NCBI GenBank assembly: GCA_963576725.1
Contig: OY755239.1
Coordinates: forward strand, 60,233,453-60,297,452
Length of the DNA stretch: 64,000 nucleotides
Reading direction: 5' to 3'
DNA from: Azorinus chamasolen
Lineage: Eukaryota > Mollusca > Bivalvia > Cardiida > Solecurtidae
Shown here piece after piece: positions 21,085-32,482 of the stretch. Position 1 is the stretch's first letter; each line of letters begins with the position of its first letter. The position numbers and the translations under genes were made by a program. The notes beneath the pieces were generated by a model that saw only the letters and a program-made list of their open reading frames with translations, did no database searches and was not told the origin of the DNA.

Positions 21085-23660
21085 CAAAGGGAGAAATTGT
21101 CTCTGTTGATGAAATTTATTTTGCAGTGAATAGGTTAACCCTTAGAACACTACGCATTTGGTCTTTAATAACTGTTGCCTACTTAATTTCTCAAAATAAT
21201 TGTTTTCTTTCACTTCTTTCTGAAAGCCAAAAAGTAGGACGCAAGTTGGATTCTGACAAGATGCCAATTCACTAAGTGTCTCATCTGGACCAAAACTGTT
21301 GCCAAATGTTATCATAGATTAGTCCACAGTCTAAAAAGGGTTCAATATTTGCACAGATGTTCCTTTCAACATAAAACTGAAGCATTCTAAAGGAATCTCA
21401 ATTGTTTTCTAATACATGCTTCTTTCATAAAAAACAGCATACATTTAATTGGACAATTTACCTCTTAGATAAATCACAATTCTCTAAACCAATAAAACTC
21501 AATAGTCATTTTCAAGAAACCGTGGGAAACAATAATTAACCAAACATTAGTCTAAATACACCCTTTTAATGCCTAAATGTTATTAACTCTTTCGCAGCCA
21601 TTGTTAACAATGCAAAAACGCCCATATTTGGATAAAATGGAACACTTATTAACTCTGCATCTCTTTGGGAAATAAGTTTGATTTTGATAGAACGCCAATT
21701 TACTCTGTGTCTCAACTGAATCTAAATTGTGTGCAACTATTGCCACACAGATGAGTCCACGGTGTGAAAAGGGTGAGCAACTATTATTTCTTAAACATTA
21801 ATACTTTAAAAGCAGTCTTAAACATACAATTTATGTTTCTATACTAATGAAAACATATAATTGAAAATTTTGTCTGCAGAAAACCCCATACAAAACATTC
21901 ATCAAATACATATACAACAGTATGCACTCTAAATGGATAGTTTGTGCCGTAGAAGTAAAACACATTTCTCTACAAGAACATAACATTCAAATTTGTCACA
22001 TTCAAGAAACCCTTGGAAATAATTAACATACAAACCATGAATCTGAATACCTCAATACATTCAACTAATGTTTAACCCTTTCCCTCATATAAACGAATTT
22101 TCACGCATTTGCAAACATAGTAGACCCAGATCAGACGTCTCCTATAGGAGCCGTCTGATCAGGGCCTGCTCTGTTTGCTCATGGAATTTGATAGATTGAT
22201 TTCTTTTCCTTCTAAAATGGCAATGTTCCACCTTCCGTAGTTCATTGTAACTAATTTTCCCACGAATATTCATTAAGTATTGAACTTTGGAATAAACATA
22301 GAACAGGGAAAGGGTTAAATATATTTAACACGTTTGCTGTCGTGACAACATATGAAAACACTGCTCTGATTGAATCCAAATAATACTCCGTATACCAAAG
22401 TATCTCACCAGGATCATAACTCTTTAACACTGTTTATATTCTTGTAATGGATTTGAAGGAAACTCCACAATGAAACCTAGAGTAGAAAATTGTCTGTGCA
22501 GATGAAAGTTATTTCACAGCAAATGGGTCAACCCTTTGAATGCTATGTACTTGTCTTCAATAATTGCTACCTCCTTCATTTCTCAATATTCTTTTCCTTC
22601 TATGTCTTTCCAAAAGTGAAATACAGGGAAACGAACTGGATTCTAACGAGACACGGATTCATTTGTCTCATTTGGATAAAAAATGTTTGCATATATGTTA
22701 GTCCATAGTGTAAAAAGGGTGTAATATTTACACTAATGTTTCTATTACATAAATACTCAGACAGTCTAAAGCATGCACCACTATTTTATAATATCTTCAT
22801 ACACTAACAACGGCACAATGAATGGGACATTTTGTCCCGTAGAAAACACATAATATGAAACATAAATCTAAATACAATACCAATACATCTGTAGGCTAAA
22901 TAGTTTTGTCTCTAGGAAAAACACACATATCTCTATAACAATAGTAACTCAAACTCATATTCAAGACACCCTGGAAAATAACTTTAATATACAAACAATG
23001 AATCCATATACTACAATCTATCTTGTTGGTTTTCTATTTTGTCTTAATATAACTACATGTGTATCTTTTGCAGCCGAGACAACCTTTACAAACACTGCAC
23101 TATTTGGATTCAAATGAGACACATTGTATCTTAGAATGTCATGAGGATCCCAACTCTATGACACTGATTACACTTTTGTAATGAATTTGAAAGAAACTCC
23201 ATAATGAAAACCAAAGCAGAAAATCGTCTGTGCATTTGAAATTTATTTGACTGCAACTTATTTGACAGCAAATGAGATAACCCTTTGGAGGTTGTATACG
23301 TTTGTCTTACTAACAAGTATTGCCTACTTCTCTTTTCTCAATTTAGATTTTTCTTTTATGTCTTTCCAAAAGGAAAAGAGTGGCAAACAGTTTGGATCCA
23401 GAAGAGACGTAAATGCTCTCTGTGTTTTACTGGATTTAAATTGTTTTCCAGTCGTTATCGCAGGTAAGTCCATAGTCTGATAAGGGTTCAATATTAACAC
23501 TGAAGTTTCTTTGTTTGCAAATGCTAATATTAGTCCTTAGTGTAAATAAGTTTCAAATATTTACAATTAATGTCTAACACCAACACTCAAGCATTCTGCA
23601 GTATAGAACACTATTTTCTAATATATGTTCCTATACAACAAGGGCTTTAGCTTGGCCATG
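21085..23660. repeat. Decayed direct-repeat array containing TT5-like remnants
   Basis: At least three diverged copies (about 21,085-21,440, 22,441-22,860, 23,167-23,660) share the same order: GAAACTCC, AAAATTGTCTGTGCA, GGTTAACCCTTT or similar, CAATAATTGCTACCT, a TT5-like GGATTCTAACGAGACAC, TTAGTCCATAGTGTAAAAAG and a tail. A weaker fourth copy lies at 21,590-21,900. Confidence 0.6.
22072..22318. mobile_element. TT1 MITE
   Basis: Complete, TTAA at both ends. Hairpin GACCCAGATCAGACGTCTCC. Inserted within the decayed array and much better preserved than it. Confidence 0.88.
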
Positions 23661-23749
23661 TAGTCCTTTAGAGTACAATGATTTACAACAGTTCGTATGC
23701 ATCGATATAAATATGAACATAATACACGCAGAATACAGTAGAACATATC

Positions 23750-24034
23750 TTAACCCATTCCCTCATATTGATGACGTTTTGCCCATTCCCTCATATTGAC
23801 GATTTTTTTCCCATTCCCTCATGTTGACGACTTTTGACGACTCTGTAAGAGTCACTTGGTGAAACCATTGTGATAAATAGAGCATTTGCTCCTATAGGAG
23901 CAAATGCTCTATTTATCACAATGGTTTAAAACTACAAAATTCTAATATTTTCCTTTTCTCTAGTTAATGCTCCTTTTCGGTAGATTTATTCAAAGAGGGT
24001 GTATCTAAAAATAGCCTATGAGGTAATGGGTTAA
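23750..24034. mobile_element. TT2 MITE with triplicated left end
   Basis: TTAA ends. The left terminus CCCATTCCCTCATATTGACG is present three times in tandem. It sits in the TTAA of the PG3 terminal CTTAAG. Confidence 0.86.
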
Positions 24035-24148
24035 GTGACCTTATACTGATTGGGTATAGAAATCTTAAATAGTAGGTGTTTCTAAATGCAGGGCAAAAGA
24101 AATGCAGAAAGATCCTATAGGAGCTTTCTGCATTACTGTTGACGTGCA

Positions 24149-24374
24149 TTAACCCATTTCCTCATACTAACGTCTTTTGACGCATGTGTAAGTCAACGTT
24201 TGACACCATTGTGATAAACAGAGCATTTGCTCAAATGAAGCAAATGCTCTATTTATTGCAACGTTTTCCAAACTACACATTTATAAAAAAAATACTTTTT
24301 TCTGCTAAATGCTCTTTTTCAGTAGATTTACTCAAAGATGTTGGGTCTAAAATAGCCTGGGGGTAATGGGTTAT
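24149..24374. mobile_element. TT2 MITE nested in the PG3 hairpin
   Basis: Left TTAA, right TTAT (mutated). Inserted in the GCATTAAGC of the PG3 core arm. Confidence 0.85.
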
Positions 24375-24565
24375 GCTACCACCTGCCTGACACACCCATA
24401 AGTAGACCTCTTTTAGATGGTTGCTTAAGACAGTGTACATGTATACTGTATGTTGAAAAAACTTGGAACTCAGACCTTGATTCACTAGGCATCACTTCAC
24501 ATGCACTGTACTTCACATGTACTGATATAGAAATAAATAACACGTTAACAACACCATGTTAAATA

Positions 24566-24927
24566 CAGTGCTCCCTCCCTACAACGGCCCTCTCAATAAC
24601 GATTCCCTCCTTACAACAACGCATGTCACTGTTTCCGAAACAACAAGGCTCCAGAAACAAACTTTTTCCATCGTATTTTCTTAATGCCTCCATCAAACCC
24701 TATGTTGTGACCGCTCTTTAGAATCGTCACTTTGTGACGATTCTAAAGAGTGGTCACAACATAGGGTTTGATTGAGGCATAACGGTTTTAGTTCTCGAAA
24801 TACACTTTATCTTGGGATCTGCAAACAAGCTAACCATGTTTGATTTTCCCTCCCTATAACAACTCCCTCTGAACAACACATATACTATTCGTATCCAAGA
24901 GGGTGGCGTTGTAGAGAGGGAGCACTG
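24566..24927. mobile_element. PG5 MITE
   Basis: TA-CAGTGCTCCCTCCCTAC to GTAGAGAGGGAGCACTG-TA, reverse orientation to the copy at 7762. Palindrome at about 24,689-24,779. Confidence 0.9.
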
Positions 24928-25184
24928 TATTCAACTCTCTATTCTATCCAACTGAAAAAAAGAACAAAATAAAATACCGGTAGTATTGTACTTGAACAAT
25001 TAAAATGAGCTATTATTTGAATTTGATTGCATGGTGGCATGGTTAAACATTAATGTACATTCTATTTCAAACTATATGTGTTGCCATTTATAATGCTTAA
25101 TCCCTATACTGCTAAGTGTTCGAGAAATCTAAGTTAAACTGTAACTACAATTTGCAACTTTACTACAAAAAAGGTCGTAACAGA

Positions 25185-25281
25185 GTTTTCTGCACGAATT
25201 TCATCCTGCATTAAGCTGTCACATGCCTTACGGACTGTCACTGATATTAATGTAAACGTCCGGTATAGAGGGGTTATAGTG
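25185..25281. mobile_element. PG2 right half
   Basis: Starts inside the core (TTCATCCTGCATTAAGCTG) and reaches CCGGTATAGAGGGGTTATAG. The left half is absent. Confidence 0.65.
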
Positions 25282-25454
25282 TATTCATATTTTTCATGTA
25301 CTAACATCGAGCAAATTGTAAATGATGTCTTTCATCAAGAAAAATAAAAAAATAAATAAAAAACATAATCACAGACTGTGACAGAGTCGATCTATTATTA
25401 TCTGGGTGACTAATTGAGTTACATGAGACATCCTTACCCCAAGTTACCTGTTAC

Positions 25455-25640
25455 ACGCTGAATCAATGAGGTCGTGAATATCAATCAGATGACTTTTTAT
25501 AGTGGTACATGAACACAGTAACCCTGGCAGAAACTGTAGAATTATATCATTTAGAGTAGACTCCGATCAGACGGTTCCTATAGGAACCGTGTGATTTGGG
25601 TCTTCGCTGTTTGCAAATGTATTAAAAGCGTACATATTAA
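25455..25640. mobile_element. TT1 MITE, partial
   Basis: Long arm (GGTCGTGAATATCAATCAGA) and hairpin around GTTCCTATAGGAAC. The right end merges with the next TTAA. Confidence 0.65.
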
Positions 25641-25871
25641 CCCATTACCTCATACGTGTAGGCTATTTTTAGATTCAACCACTTCGAATAAATCTACCGA
25701 AAAGGAGCATTAGATAGGGAAAAGGAAAATACCAGAATTGTGTAGTTTGAAATCATTGTGATAAATAGAGCATTTGCTCCTATAGGAGGAAATGCTCTAT
25801 TTATCACAATGGTTTCAACAGATGAAATCTGCAGAGGTGTCAAAAGGCGTCAATATGAGGGAATGGGTTAA
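25637..25871. mobile_element. TT2 MITE
   Basis: TTAA at both ends; complete TT2 palindrome. Confidence 0.88.
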
Positions 25872-26155
25872 GCGAATGGTTTAACTGATGTATTCATTTA
25901 ACACAACTGTCGTCATATCCATCTGGAATACGCTTCTTTTGAACCCAGCACACTCATCAGGTGATTTTATGTGTCGATGATCCACAAATTGACCTAATTT
26001 CTGTTAAATTTGATTATTTCACTTTTCTGGGAGTTAAGCCGAAGGCTTTTGATTAATCATGTACGTATTTAATAAAAAAAAGACATTTTGCGGAAACAGA
26101 ATGTTCTATAATTTCCGTATATAATGGGTTCTAGCCCCCTTTCGAACGTTAACGC

Positions 26156-26406
26156 TTAAATCATTCTTTCATACAAACGCTTTTTCACGCATTTGCAAAC
26201 AGAGTAGACCCAGTTCATACGGCTTCTGTAGGAGCCACCTGATCAGGGTCTGCTCTGTTTGCTCTATGGAATTATTGTAGATTTGATTCCACCGTTTCAA
26301 CAAATACCAACAACTGATATGTTCATATACCATTATAAAGGTTCAGCTAAATAATATTCATATTCTTATTATTTCTTACATGAATGTTGAACAGAGAAAG
26401 GGTTAA
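26156..26406. mobile_element. TT1 MITE
   Basis: TTAA at both ends; hairpin GTAGACCCAGTTCATACGGC with partner CTGATCAGGGTCTGC. Confidence 0.82.
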
Positions 26407-26530
26407 CCAGTCAATCGATAACACATTGGATCCTGATCAAACAGCTGAGGCCGGTACCTTACGTCTGATTAGTCTGGTTAGGCACTTTGTCATTGGAAGT
26501 ATAGTACACATGTTTTAAGGGAACAGATGT

Positions 26531-26758
26531 TTAACCCATTCCCTCATATTGACGACTTTTGACGACTCTGTAAAAGTCACTTTATGAAACCATTGTGATA
26601 AATAGAGCATTTGCTCCTATGGGAGCAAATGCTCTATTTATCACAATGGTTTCAAACTACAAAAGTCTAAATGTTTCCTTTTCTCTAGTTAATGCTCCTT
26701 TTCGGTGGATTTATTCAAAGAGGCTGTGTCTAAAATAGCCTATGAGGTAACGGGTTAA
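26531..26758. mobile_element. TT2 MITE
   Basis: TTAA at both ends; perfect TT2 palindrome. Confidence 0.9.
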
Positions 26759-26762
26759 TTAA

Positions 26763-27045
26763 GGGTTGGTAAGGCAGGTGGTAGCTTAATGCAGGTCAAA
26801 CGTTATGCAGAAAACTCATATAGGAGCTTTCTGAATTACGTTTGCCCTGCATTAAGCAACCACCTGTTTTTTAAGATTCCTATAAGGGTCGGTAAGGCAT
26901 GTGGTAGCTTAATTTTGGTAAAAAGCAATGGAGAAAACTCCTATAGGAGCTTTCTGCATTACGTTTGCCATGCATTAAGCAACCACCCGCTTTTTAAGAT
27001 TCCTATGTCCAATCAATATAAGGTCGCTTAAGACAGGGTTTACTG
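26763..27045. mobile_element. PG3 MITE with duplicated core
   Basis: Two tandem PG cores (about 26,773-26,872 and 26,893-26,993), each with its own apex, then the normal right end GGTCGCTTAAGACAGGGTTT and ACTG-TA. The left end is lost. Confidence 0.8.
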
Positions 27046-27117
27046 TAAGCAACTATTGCTACAGATTAGAGTTTGATCATCATATCAACTTACACGGCAG
27101 GCTGAAGGTTGTGAGAT

Positions 27118-27369
27118 TTAAAACCCATTCTCTGTTGCATATTCAAGCAAGAAATAATGACATCATGAATATTAATTAAATTATTTTTTTATATAGGCAA
27201 ATGAACACAGAACACTTTGGCTCAGGACGAAACTTTAGAATCAGCTCTTTATCATACCGTATGTAAGCTTAGAAGTCCGTGATCGAACGGCTGCTACGAG
27301 AACATTTTGATCTGGGTCCACTCTGTTTTCAAAGGCGTGAAAAGGCGTTTATATGATGGAAATGTTTAA
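27118..27369. mobile_element. TT1 MITE, degenerate
   Basis: TTAA at both ends, but the hairpin is weak (GTCCGTGATCGAACGGCTGC and partner). Confidence 0.7.
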
Positions 27370-27399
27370 CACTACTCCCCCGCTAGGCGCGACTTGAAT

Positions 27400-27475
27400 G
27401 GCATTTGCAAACAGTTTGGATCCAGATCAAACGTCGAGTTGATCGGCGTCTCAACAGGATGCAGGCTGTTTGATG
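27400..27475. mobile_element. TT5-like hairpin fragment
   Basis: CAGTTTGGATCCAGATCAAA with partner TCAACAGGATGCAGGCTG. It keeps A facing A at the fixed site. Confidence 0.55.
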
Positions 27476-27490
27476 CGCGGTCAATAGTTC

Positions 27491-27720
27491 TTAACCAATT
27501 ACCCCATAGGTTATTTTTAGGTCCAACCACTTTGAATAAATCTACCGAAAAGGAGCAGTAACTAGAGAAAATGAAAGTTTTAGAATTTTGTAGTTTGAAA
27601 CCATTGTGATAAATAGAGCATTTGCTCCTTTTAGGAGCAAATGCTCTGTTTATCACAATGGTTTCAACAGGTGACTTTTGCACAGGCGTCAAACGGTGTC
27701 AATATGAGGGAATGGGTTAA
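27491..27720. mobile_element. TT2 MITE
   Basis: TTAA at both ends; apex reads GCTCCTTTTAGGAGC. Confidence 0.87.
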
Positions 27721-27872
27721 AAGTTAGCTTGACCGGAGGTTTTCAAAGCTGCATCAGATCAAAATTTGAGCAAATATTATCTTTTTTTTACAGCAAGGAT
27801 GAGAGTGAAGTTTTTGTGCATTATGCTAATGAACGTAACAGAAACGAGATGAAGCACGAGAAGCGTTGACCT

Positions 27873-28120
27873 CGAGGGCTTTGTGTCAAGGCGCTGTGGA
27901 ATGAAGTACGGCACGCCGAGGGCTTTGTGTCTAGGCGCTGTGGGATGAAGTATGGGACGTCGAGGGCTTTGTGTCTAGGCGCTGCGGGGTGAAGTACAGG
28001 ACCTCGATGGTTTTGTGTCTAGGCGCTGCGGGATGAAGTACGGGACTCCGAGGGCTTTGTGTATAGGCGCTGCGGGATGAAGTACGGGACGTCGAGGGTT
28101 TTGTGTCTAGGCGCTGCGGA
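27873..28120. repeat. Minisatellite, 44-bp unit, GC-rich
   Basis: Six copies at exact 44-base spacing, each with CGAGGGCTTTGTGTCTAGGC and GATGAAGTACGGGAC. Clearly richer in GC than its surroundings. Confidence 0.92.
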
Positions 28121-28125
28121 TACTA

Positions 28126-28243
28126 TGGGCATAATGTTATAAAACTTCTGAGTCTGAGTCTGAGTCTGAGGTCATTCTCAAGTATCTTATTGGTCTGATT
28201 TCAGACTCAAGCAAAACATTTTATAACCTCGGGACCTAGATGT
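28126..28243. mobile_element. LP palindrome
   Basis: GGTTATAAAA-type ends (AATGTTATAAAACTTCTGAG and ATTTTATAACCTCGGGACC) with TCATTCTCAAGTATCT inside. Confidence 0.65.
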
Positions 28244-28425
28244 TTCTCTTTCCCCAAATATCCGAGTCTTGTTTCTTCTTCACACATCTTTTGCCGTACA
28301 GATCTAAGAAATATAATGTTTTTATTCCATATGAATATTGTAGTAGAAAGGTCGTCTGTATAGTTTTATTCAAACAGTAATACCTCTCTACAATAACCAT
28401 TCAAATGAAACGTATATCTTTAATT

Positions 28426-28510
28426 TTAACCTTTTACCTCACAGAGACACTTTTTGTCACCTTGATCCAGAGCAGATGGTTACGGTGTGAGTCTGTTCTG
28501 TTTGCTTAAA
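28426..28510. mobile_element. TT1 half element
   Basis: TTAA-CCTTTTACCTCACAGAG and a damaged hairpin; the long arm is missing. Confidence 0.55.
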
Positions 28511-28533
28511 GAATATTCACTTCACTTTTCCCG

Positions 28534-29960
28534 TTACCTAGTTGGTCGTAAGGGCATCTTAGCTGACTTCATGACAATCTCTTTCCACTTTGTTCTGTCT
28601 TTCACTGCTCTCTGAGATGATACAAAACTCAAACCTGTCCACGCTTTGATGTTATCTTGATGTGATCTCCCCATCTCTTCCTTTGTGTTCCCTGTCTTCT
28701 TATTCCATTAACTCTTCCGTGGAGAATTGTCTTGTCGAGGCTCGTTGAGCGGGAGACATGGCTATATCATCACAACCCCCTTTACTTGACTGTAGTGAGA
28801 GGGTCTTCGTAGGGGCTAATAAATGCCCGAATCCGACTGCCGATATCTTCATTAGTGATGTGGTCCATGCATGAAATGTTTAGAATTCTGTAGCATTTTA
28901 TCTCTAAGGATTGGATTCTTCTCTAAAGTTCCGCTATCACCATTCGTATCTTACAGGAATATTGCAACAACTTGAGAGCGTATGCCTTGTTCCTGTCCTT
29001 TAAAACGGCAAGAACAGCTACTGTTTGTGCAATTCTAGCTAAACCTTCAGGTTTCGATCCTTCATCTGTCATGATGGATCAAATGTACTTGAAGGCTGAT
29101 ATCTTCTCGAGCCTTTGTCCATTGATCTCTATATCATTTCCGAAGTCTTCTTTGGTGCTCCTCGTCAGATTTGTCTTCTCAGCACTTATCTCCATCCCAA
29201 ACTTGGTGGATGCTTGACTTAGGCATTGTACTAAGTCCTTGAGTTCCTGCAAAGTTCCTGCCAGTCCATCAATATCATCTGCAAAGCGCAGGCTTGTGAT
29301 ATTTCTGCATCCAATACTGAAGTTTCCTCATGTTCGTCCAAGGTCTCAGACATGGTTTACTCCGAGATGTTGAAAAGTTTAGGTGACAAAACACATCATT
29401 GCCTGACTCCAACAATGGTTCTGGATCATTCACCCAGGTTGCCATTGACTAGCACTGCACTGTAAGCTGTTGAATGGTCTTGACTAGATTCTCACTGACG
29501 TTGTACTTCCTGATGGTATTGCAGGTATTTCTCACAGAGTATATTTGTTCTGTGGTGCTGCGTCCAACTCTGAATCCTGATTGTTCGTCAGCGACGATTT
29601 CTTATGCTTGTGGTTTCAGTCTATTCAGTATGACTTTAACCCTTTCCCTGTTCTATATTTATTACAAATTTCCATACTTACTGAACATTCATGGACACAA
29701 TACATGTAGTTATAATGAAATATGGAAGGTGGAACATTGTAGCCATTTTAGAAAAAAACCAGAAACAGATCTATCAAATTCCATGAGCAAACAGAGCAGA
29801 CCCTGATCAGACGGCTCCTATAAGAGCCGTCTGATCTGGGTCTAGTCTGTTTGCAAATGCGTGAAAACATGTTTATATGAGGGAAAGGGTTAAGCATGGC
29901 TGTACTGGGATGACTGATGGGATTCAACTCTACAAATTCAGGATTGAACGGATTGAATGA
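28534..29960 (-). pseudogene. RTE-like non-LTR retrotransposon, reverse transcriptase 3' part, dead
   Basis: Minus strand. From the right: NPISHPSTAM, then after a MITE, VILNRLKPQA, QSGFRVGRSTTEQI, the catalytic box RFADDIDGLAG (near 29,275), SAEKTNLTR, then ALLRI-like thumb remnants, and the C-terminus HGRVNGIRRQGTQRKRWGD followed by AWTGLSFVSSQRAVKDRTKW, ending at a TAA (28,536-28,534). These are reverse-transcriptase motifs and the RTE/BovB-type tail. Many stops and frameshifts interrupt it. Retrotransposition copies such elements from RNA, usually with 5' loss, which fits the missing endonuclease part. Confidence 0.85.
29636..29893. mobile_element. TT1 MITE inside the RT pseudogene
   Basis: TTAA at both ends; hairpin GACCCTGATCAGACGGCTCC with TCTGATCTGGGTC. 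Leaving out the MITE and one TTAA joins AML to KVILNRL in frame. Confidence 0.92.
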
Positions 29961-30129
29961 CATCTCCTCCTAAACCACTGACTAAATTTGCAACAAATGT
30001 CAGGAAAATAATCTCTAAGTGACCCTCTATCAGAATCTGTATAAATCATTCACAGGAGCTAAAACAGATGTTCACTGACAAATTGTTTAAACGACATCTC
30101 ATCCTAACAAAAAAGAATTATAAGGCATG

Positions 30130-30347
30130 TTGTAATTCTAAGCAGGACGCCCGTTGTACAGAAAACTCTCAATTTCATTCTGTATTAAGCAAACACTTGT
30201 TTTAATCCTTTACTTCACGAATATTTGGGTACAAAATAATCCATAATAATTGATTTTTATAGTGGCTCATGAACACAGGAAGTTTTGGCTATGGCAGAAG
30301 CTGTAGGCAAAAAAAAGAGCAGACCTTGATCTGACGGCTGGTGTATA
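30130..30347. mobile_element. PG-core and TT1 fragments
   Basis: A decayed PG core (to about 30,200) followed by a TT1 long arm that begins TTAATCCTTTACTTCACG and stops within the hairpin (CTTGATCTGACGGCTGG). Confidence 0.55.
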
Positions 30348-30353
30348 AACCTA

Positions 30354-30557
30354 CTGTAAAACCTCTCTATAGCGGCCACTATAGTGTGTTAATTAGTCGG
30401 TATTTAGGGCAGGTGGCTGCTTAAAGCAAGGTGAAAGTAAAACAGAACGCTCCTATAGGAGCGTTGTGTTTTACTTTCACCTTGATTTAAGCAGCCACCT
30501 GCCTTTAACACAAAATACTTGATGTAATTTAGTGTCCGTTATAGAGAGGTGTCATTG
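30354..30557. mobile_element. PG1 MITE
   Basis: TA at both edges; CTGTAAAACCTCTCTATAGC left end; core apex CGCTCCTATAGGAGCG. Confidence 0.88.
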
Positions 30558-30599
30558 TACTTTGTTTGTTTGCAAAGTGGCTTAAAGGCGTACGTATGA

Positions 30600-30931
30600 T
30601 TAAACCCTTTCCTTCATATAAACGCGTTTTCACGCATTTGCAAACAGAGAAGACCCAGATCAGACGGCTCCTAGCCGTCTGATCAGGGTCTGTTCTGTTT
30701 GCTTATAACATTATTATTGCCCTAACTCTGCAGTTGCTGAAAATACCAAAAAAAGCCAATGTACGAGATGTTTACATATGAGCTGATTGATAAATTCGCG
30801 GCGCCTTATTACTGAAACCTGGAATGAAAAAAACAAATAACCCAAAATACTCGTATATATGCCTTTATAAAAATTCTGTTCATAAATATTCATGATTTCA
30901 TTATTTCTTACAAGAATGCCGAACAGGTTAA
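30600..30931. mobile_element. TT1 MITE, long form
   Basis: TTAA at both ends. Hairpin apex shortened to GGCTCC-TAGCC. The long arm has about 80 extra bases. Confidence 0.8.
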
Positions 30932-30961
30932 GGATTCAAGAGAAAAATACCATGCATGGTA

Positions 30962-31268
30962 AGTTAAACTTCGATATCTCGAACTCGGATAACTCAAACT
31001 TCGGGATAACTCGAACTTAAAGTTCAGTCCTTCCAAAACTTACAATATACAGAAATGCTCTGAAATGTATTACTACTCTTATCTAGAAACACGTGTGACG
31101 GCTTAATGCATGTCTAAAGTAATGCTGAAAGCTCCTACAGGAGCTTTCAGCATTACTTTAGATCTGAATTAAGCTGTGAACTTAAGAAATTGTCCAGATC
31201 AGAAATCAGAAATCGGATAACTCGAACTGTAGTTTATAAAGTGGTCGCAAACTAGAGGTGTTCTATTG
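30962..31268. mobile_element. PG6 MITE
   Basis: AGTTAAACTTCGATATCTCG left end, repeated GGATAACTCGAACT, core GGCTTAATGCATGTCTAAAG with apex GCTCCTACAGGAGC. The right end looks like PG4 (GTGGTCGCAAACTAGAGGTG). Confidence 0.78.
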
Positions 31269-31357
31269 TTGACTCTAGATCAGGATAGAAATTTACCATT
31301 CTGTGTTTCTGAAGCAATTTACCTTGAATTGTTTACCTTGTGTTAAAAATTTACTAA

Positions 31358-31488
31358 TTAACCCTTTACTCAATGAATATTCATGTAAAAATGATGACAG
31401 TCTGTAAATTAATTACATGAGCCGTCTGATCTTGGTCTACTCTGTTTGTAAAGGCGTAGAAAGGCGTCTTTATGGAGTAAAGGGTTAA
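31358..31488. mobile_element. TT1 MITE, internally deleted (131 bp)
   Basis: TTAA at both ends; only the right hairpin arm remains (GAGCCGTCTGATCTTGGTCT). Confidence 0.82.
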
Positions 31489-31670
31489 AGGCATTTAATA
31501 CTTTTTATGCCGAAGTAAAAATTTTGTTGGCAGAACTGTCGTCTATTTCGGTTTCAAATATGAATTGTCTGTTATTCCTGTAAAGTGCTGAAGCTAATAA
31601 GCTGTAATGTTATATGCAGATTATATCAGTTGATAAAATGTTATTAATAAACGTTTTGTCTTTGGAAATA

Positions 31671-31874
31671 CAGTAAAACCTCTCTATAACGGACACTAAA
31701 TTGCATAAAATATTTTGTGTAAAAGGCAGGTGGCTGCTTAAAGCAAGGTGAAAGTAAAACAGAACGCTCCTATAGGAGCGTTCTGTTTTACTTTCACCTT
31801 GTTTTAAGCAGCCACCTGCCATAAATACCAACTAGTTAACACAATTTAGTGGTCGTTATAGAGAGGTGTTACTG
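31671..31874. mobile_element. PG1 MITE
   Basis: TA at both edges; complete, with long perfect core arms around CGCTCCTATAGGAGCG. Confidence 0.92.
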
Positions 31875-31955
31875 TAACGAAGAAATTACTTAAAAAACCA
31901 ACAACCGCACTTAAACTATGATAAAACAAATACTGAATTAGTGTCTTTCTAAATA

Positions 31956-32159
31956 CAGTAGAACCTGTCCTAAGCGACCGTCAAAATAGATATATTTATG
32001 GACATGTAAGGTAGGTAATAGCTTAATACAGGTCGCTAGTAATGCAGAAAGCTCCTATAGGAGCTTTCTGCATTACTTTTGCCCAGTATTAAGCAATCAC
32101 CTGCTTTTAAAAATTCCCGTGTCCAATCAATATAAGGTCGCTTAAGACATGGTCTACTG
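31956..32159. mobile_element. PG3 MITE
   Basis: TA-CAGTAGAACCTGTCCTAAG to CTTAAGACATGGTCTACTG-TA; complete core. Confidence 0.9.
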
Positions 32160-32204
32160 TACCTATAAGGCAACTTTATATGTCAGGTCTAATATCACAA
32201 ACGG

Positions 32205-32451
32205 TTAAACCCTTTAACAGCCATGTCGCATAAATGCACCACAACAAATAGTGCAGTCCTAGATCAGACGCCGTCTTTTCAAGGCGTCGTCTGATCAGGG
32301 GCTTCACTTTTTGTCTCAATCTCTATTTCTATATCTGTGCTTTTTTCCTTTGAAATTTATATATTTATTTACCTCATTTTCTGTTTTTAACAAATGATTT
32401 AACAAAGTGGTTAACAGACGACAATTAGAAATTTTGCGCCGAAAGGGTTAA
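32205..32451. mobile_element. TT4 MITE
   Basis: TTAA at both ends; apex CGTCTTTTCAAGGCG; right end TTTTGCGCCGAAAGGG. Confidence 0.88.
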
Positions 32452-32482
32452 ACACATATGAGGCACTGAGTATCTACGCACC

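Larger units (their letters stand above)
23736..24448. mobile_element. PG3 MITE carrying two TT2 insertions
   Basis: TA-CAGTAGAACATATC, first TT2, then GTGACCTTATACTGATTG and left core, second TT2, then TGCTACCACCTGCC and the right end GCTTAAGACAG..ACTG-TA. The original element is about 210 bp. Confidence 0.82.

Noticed and set aside
27400..27475. Full TT5 elements at each lone TT5-like hairpin
   Set aside because: Several (here, 11,505, 16,872, 40,563, 52,765) lack TTAA ends, so only the hairpin is annotated.
28972..29217. 81-codon plus-strand frame
   Set aside because: It is the reverse of the reverse-transcriptase pseudogene, which has recognisable motifs.
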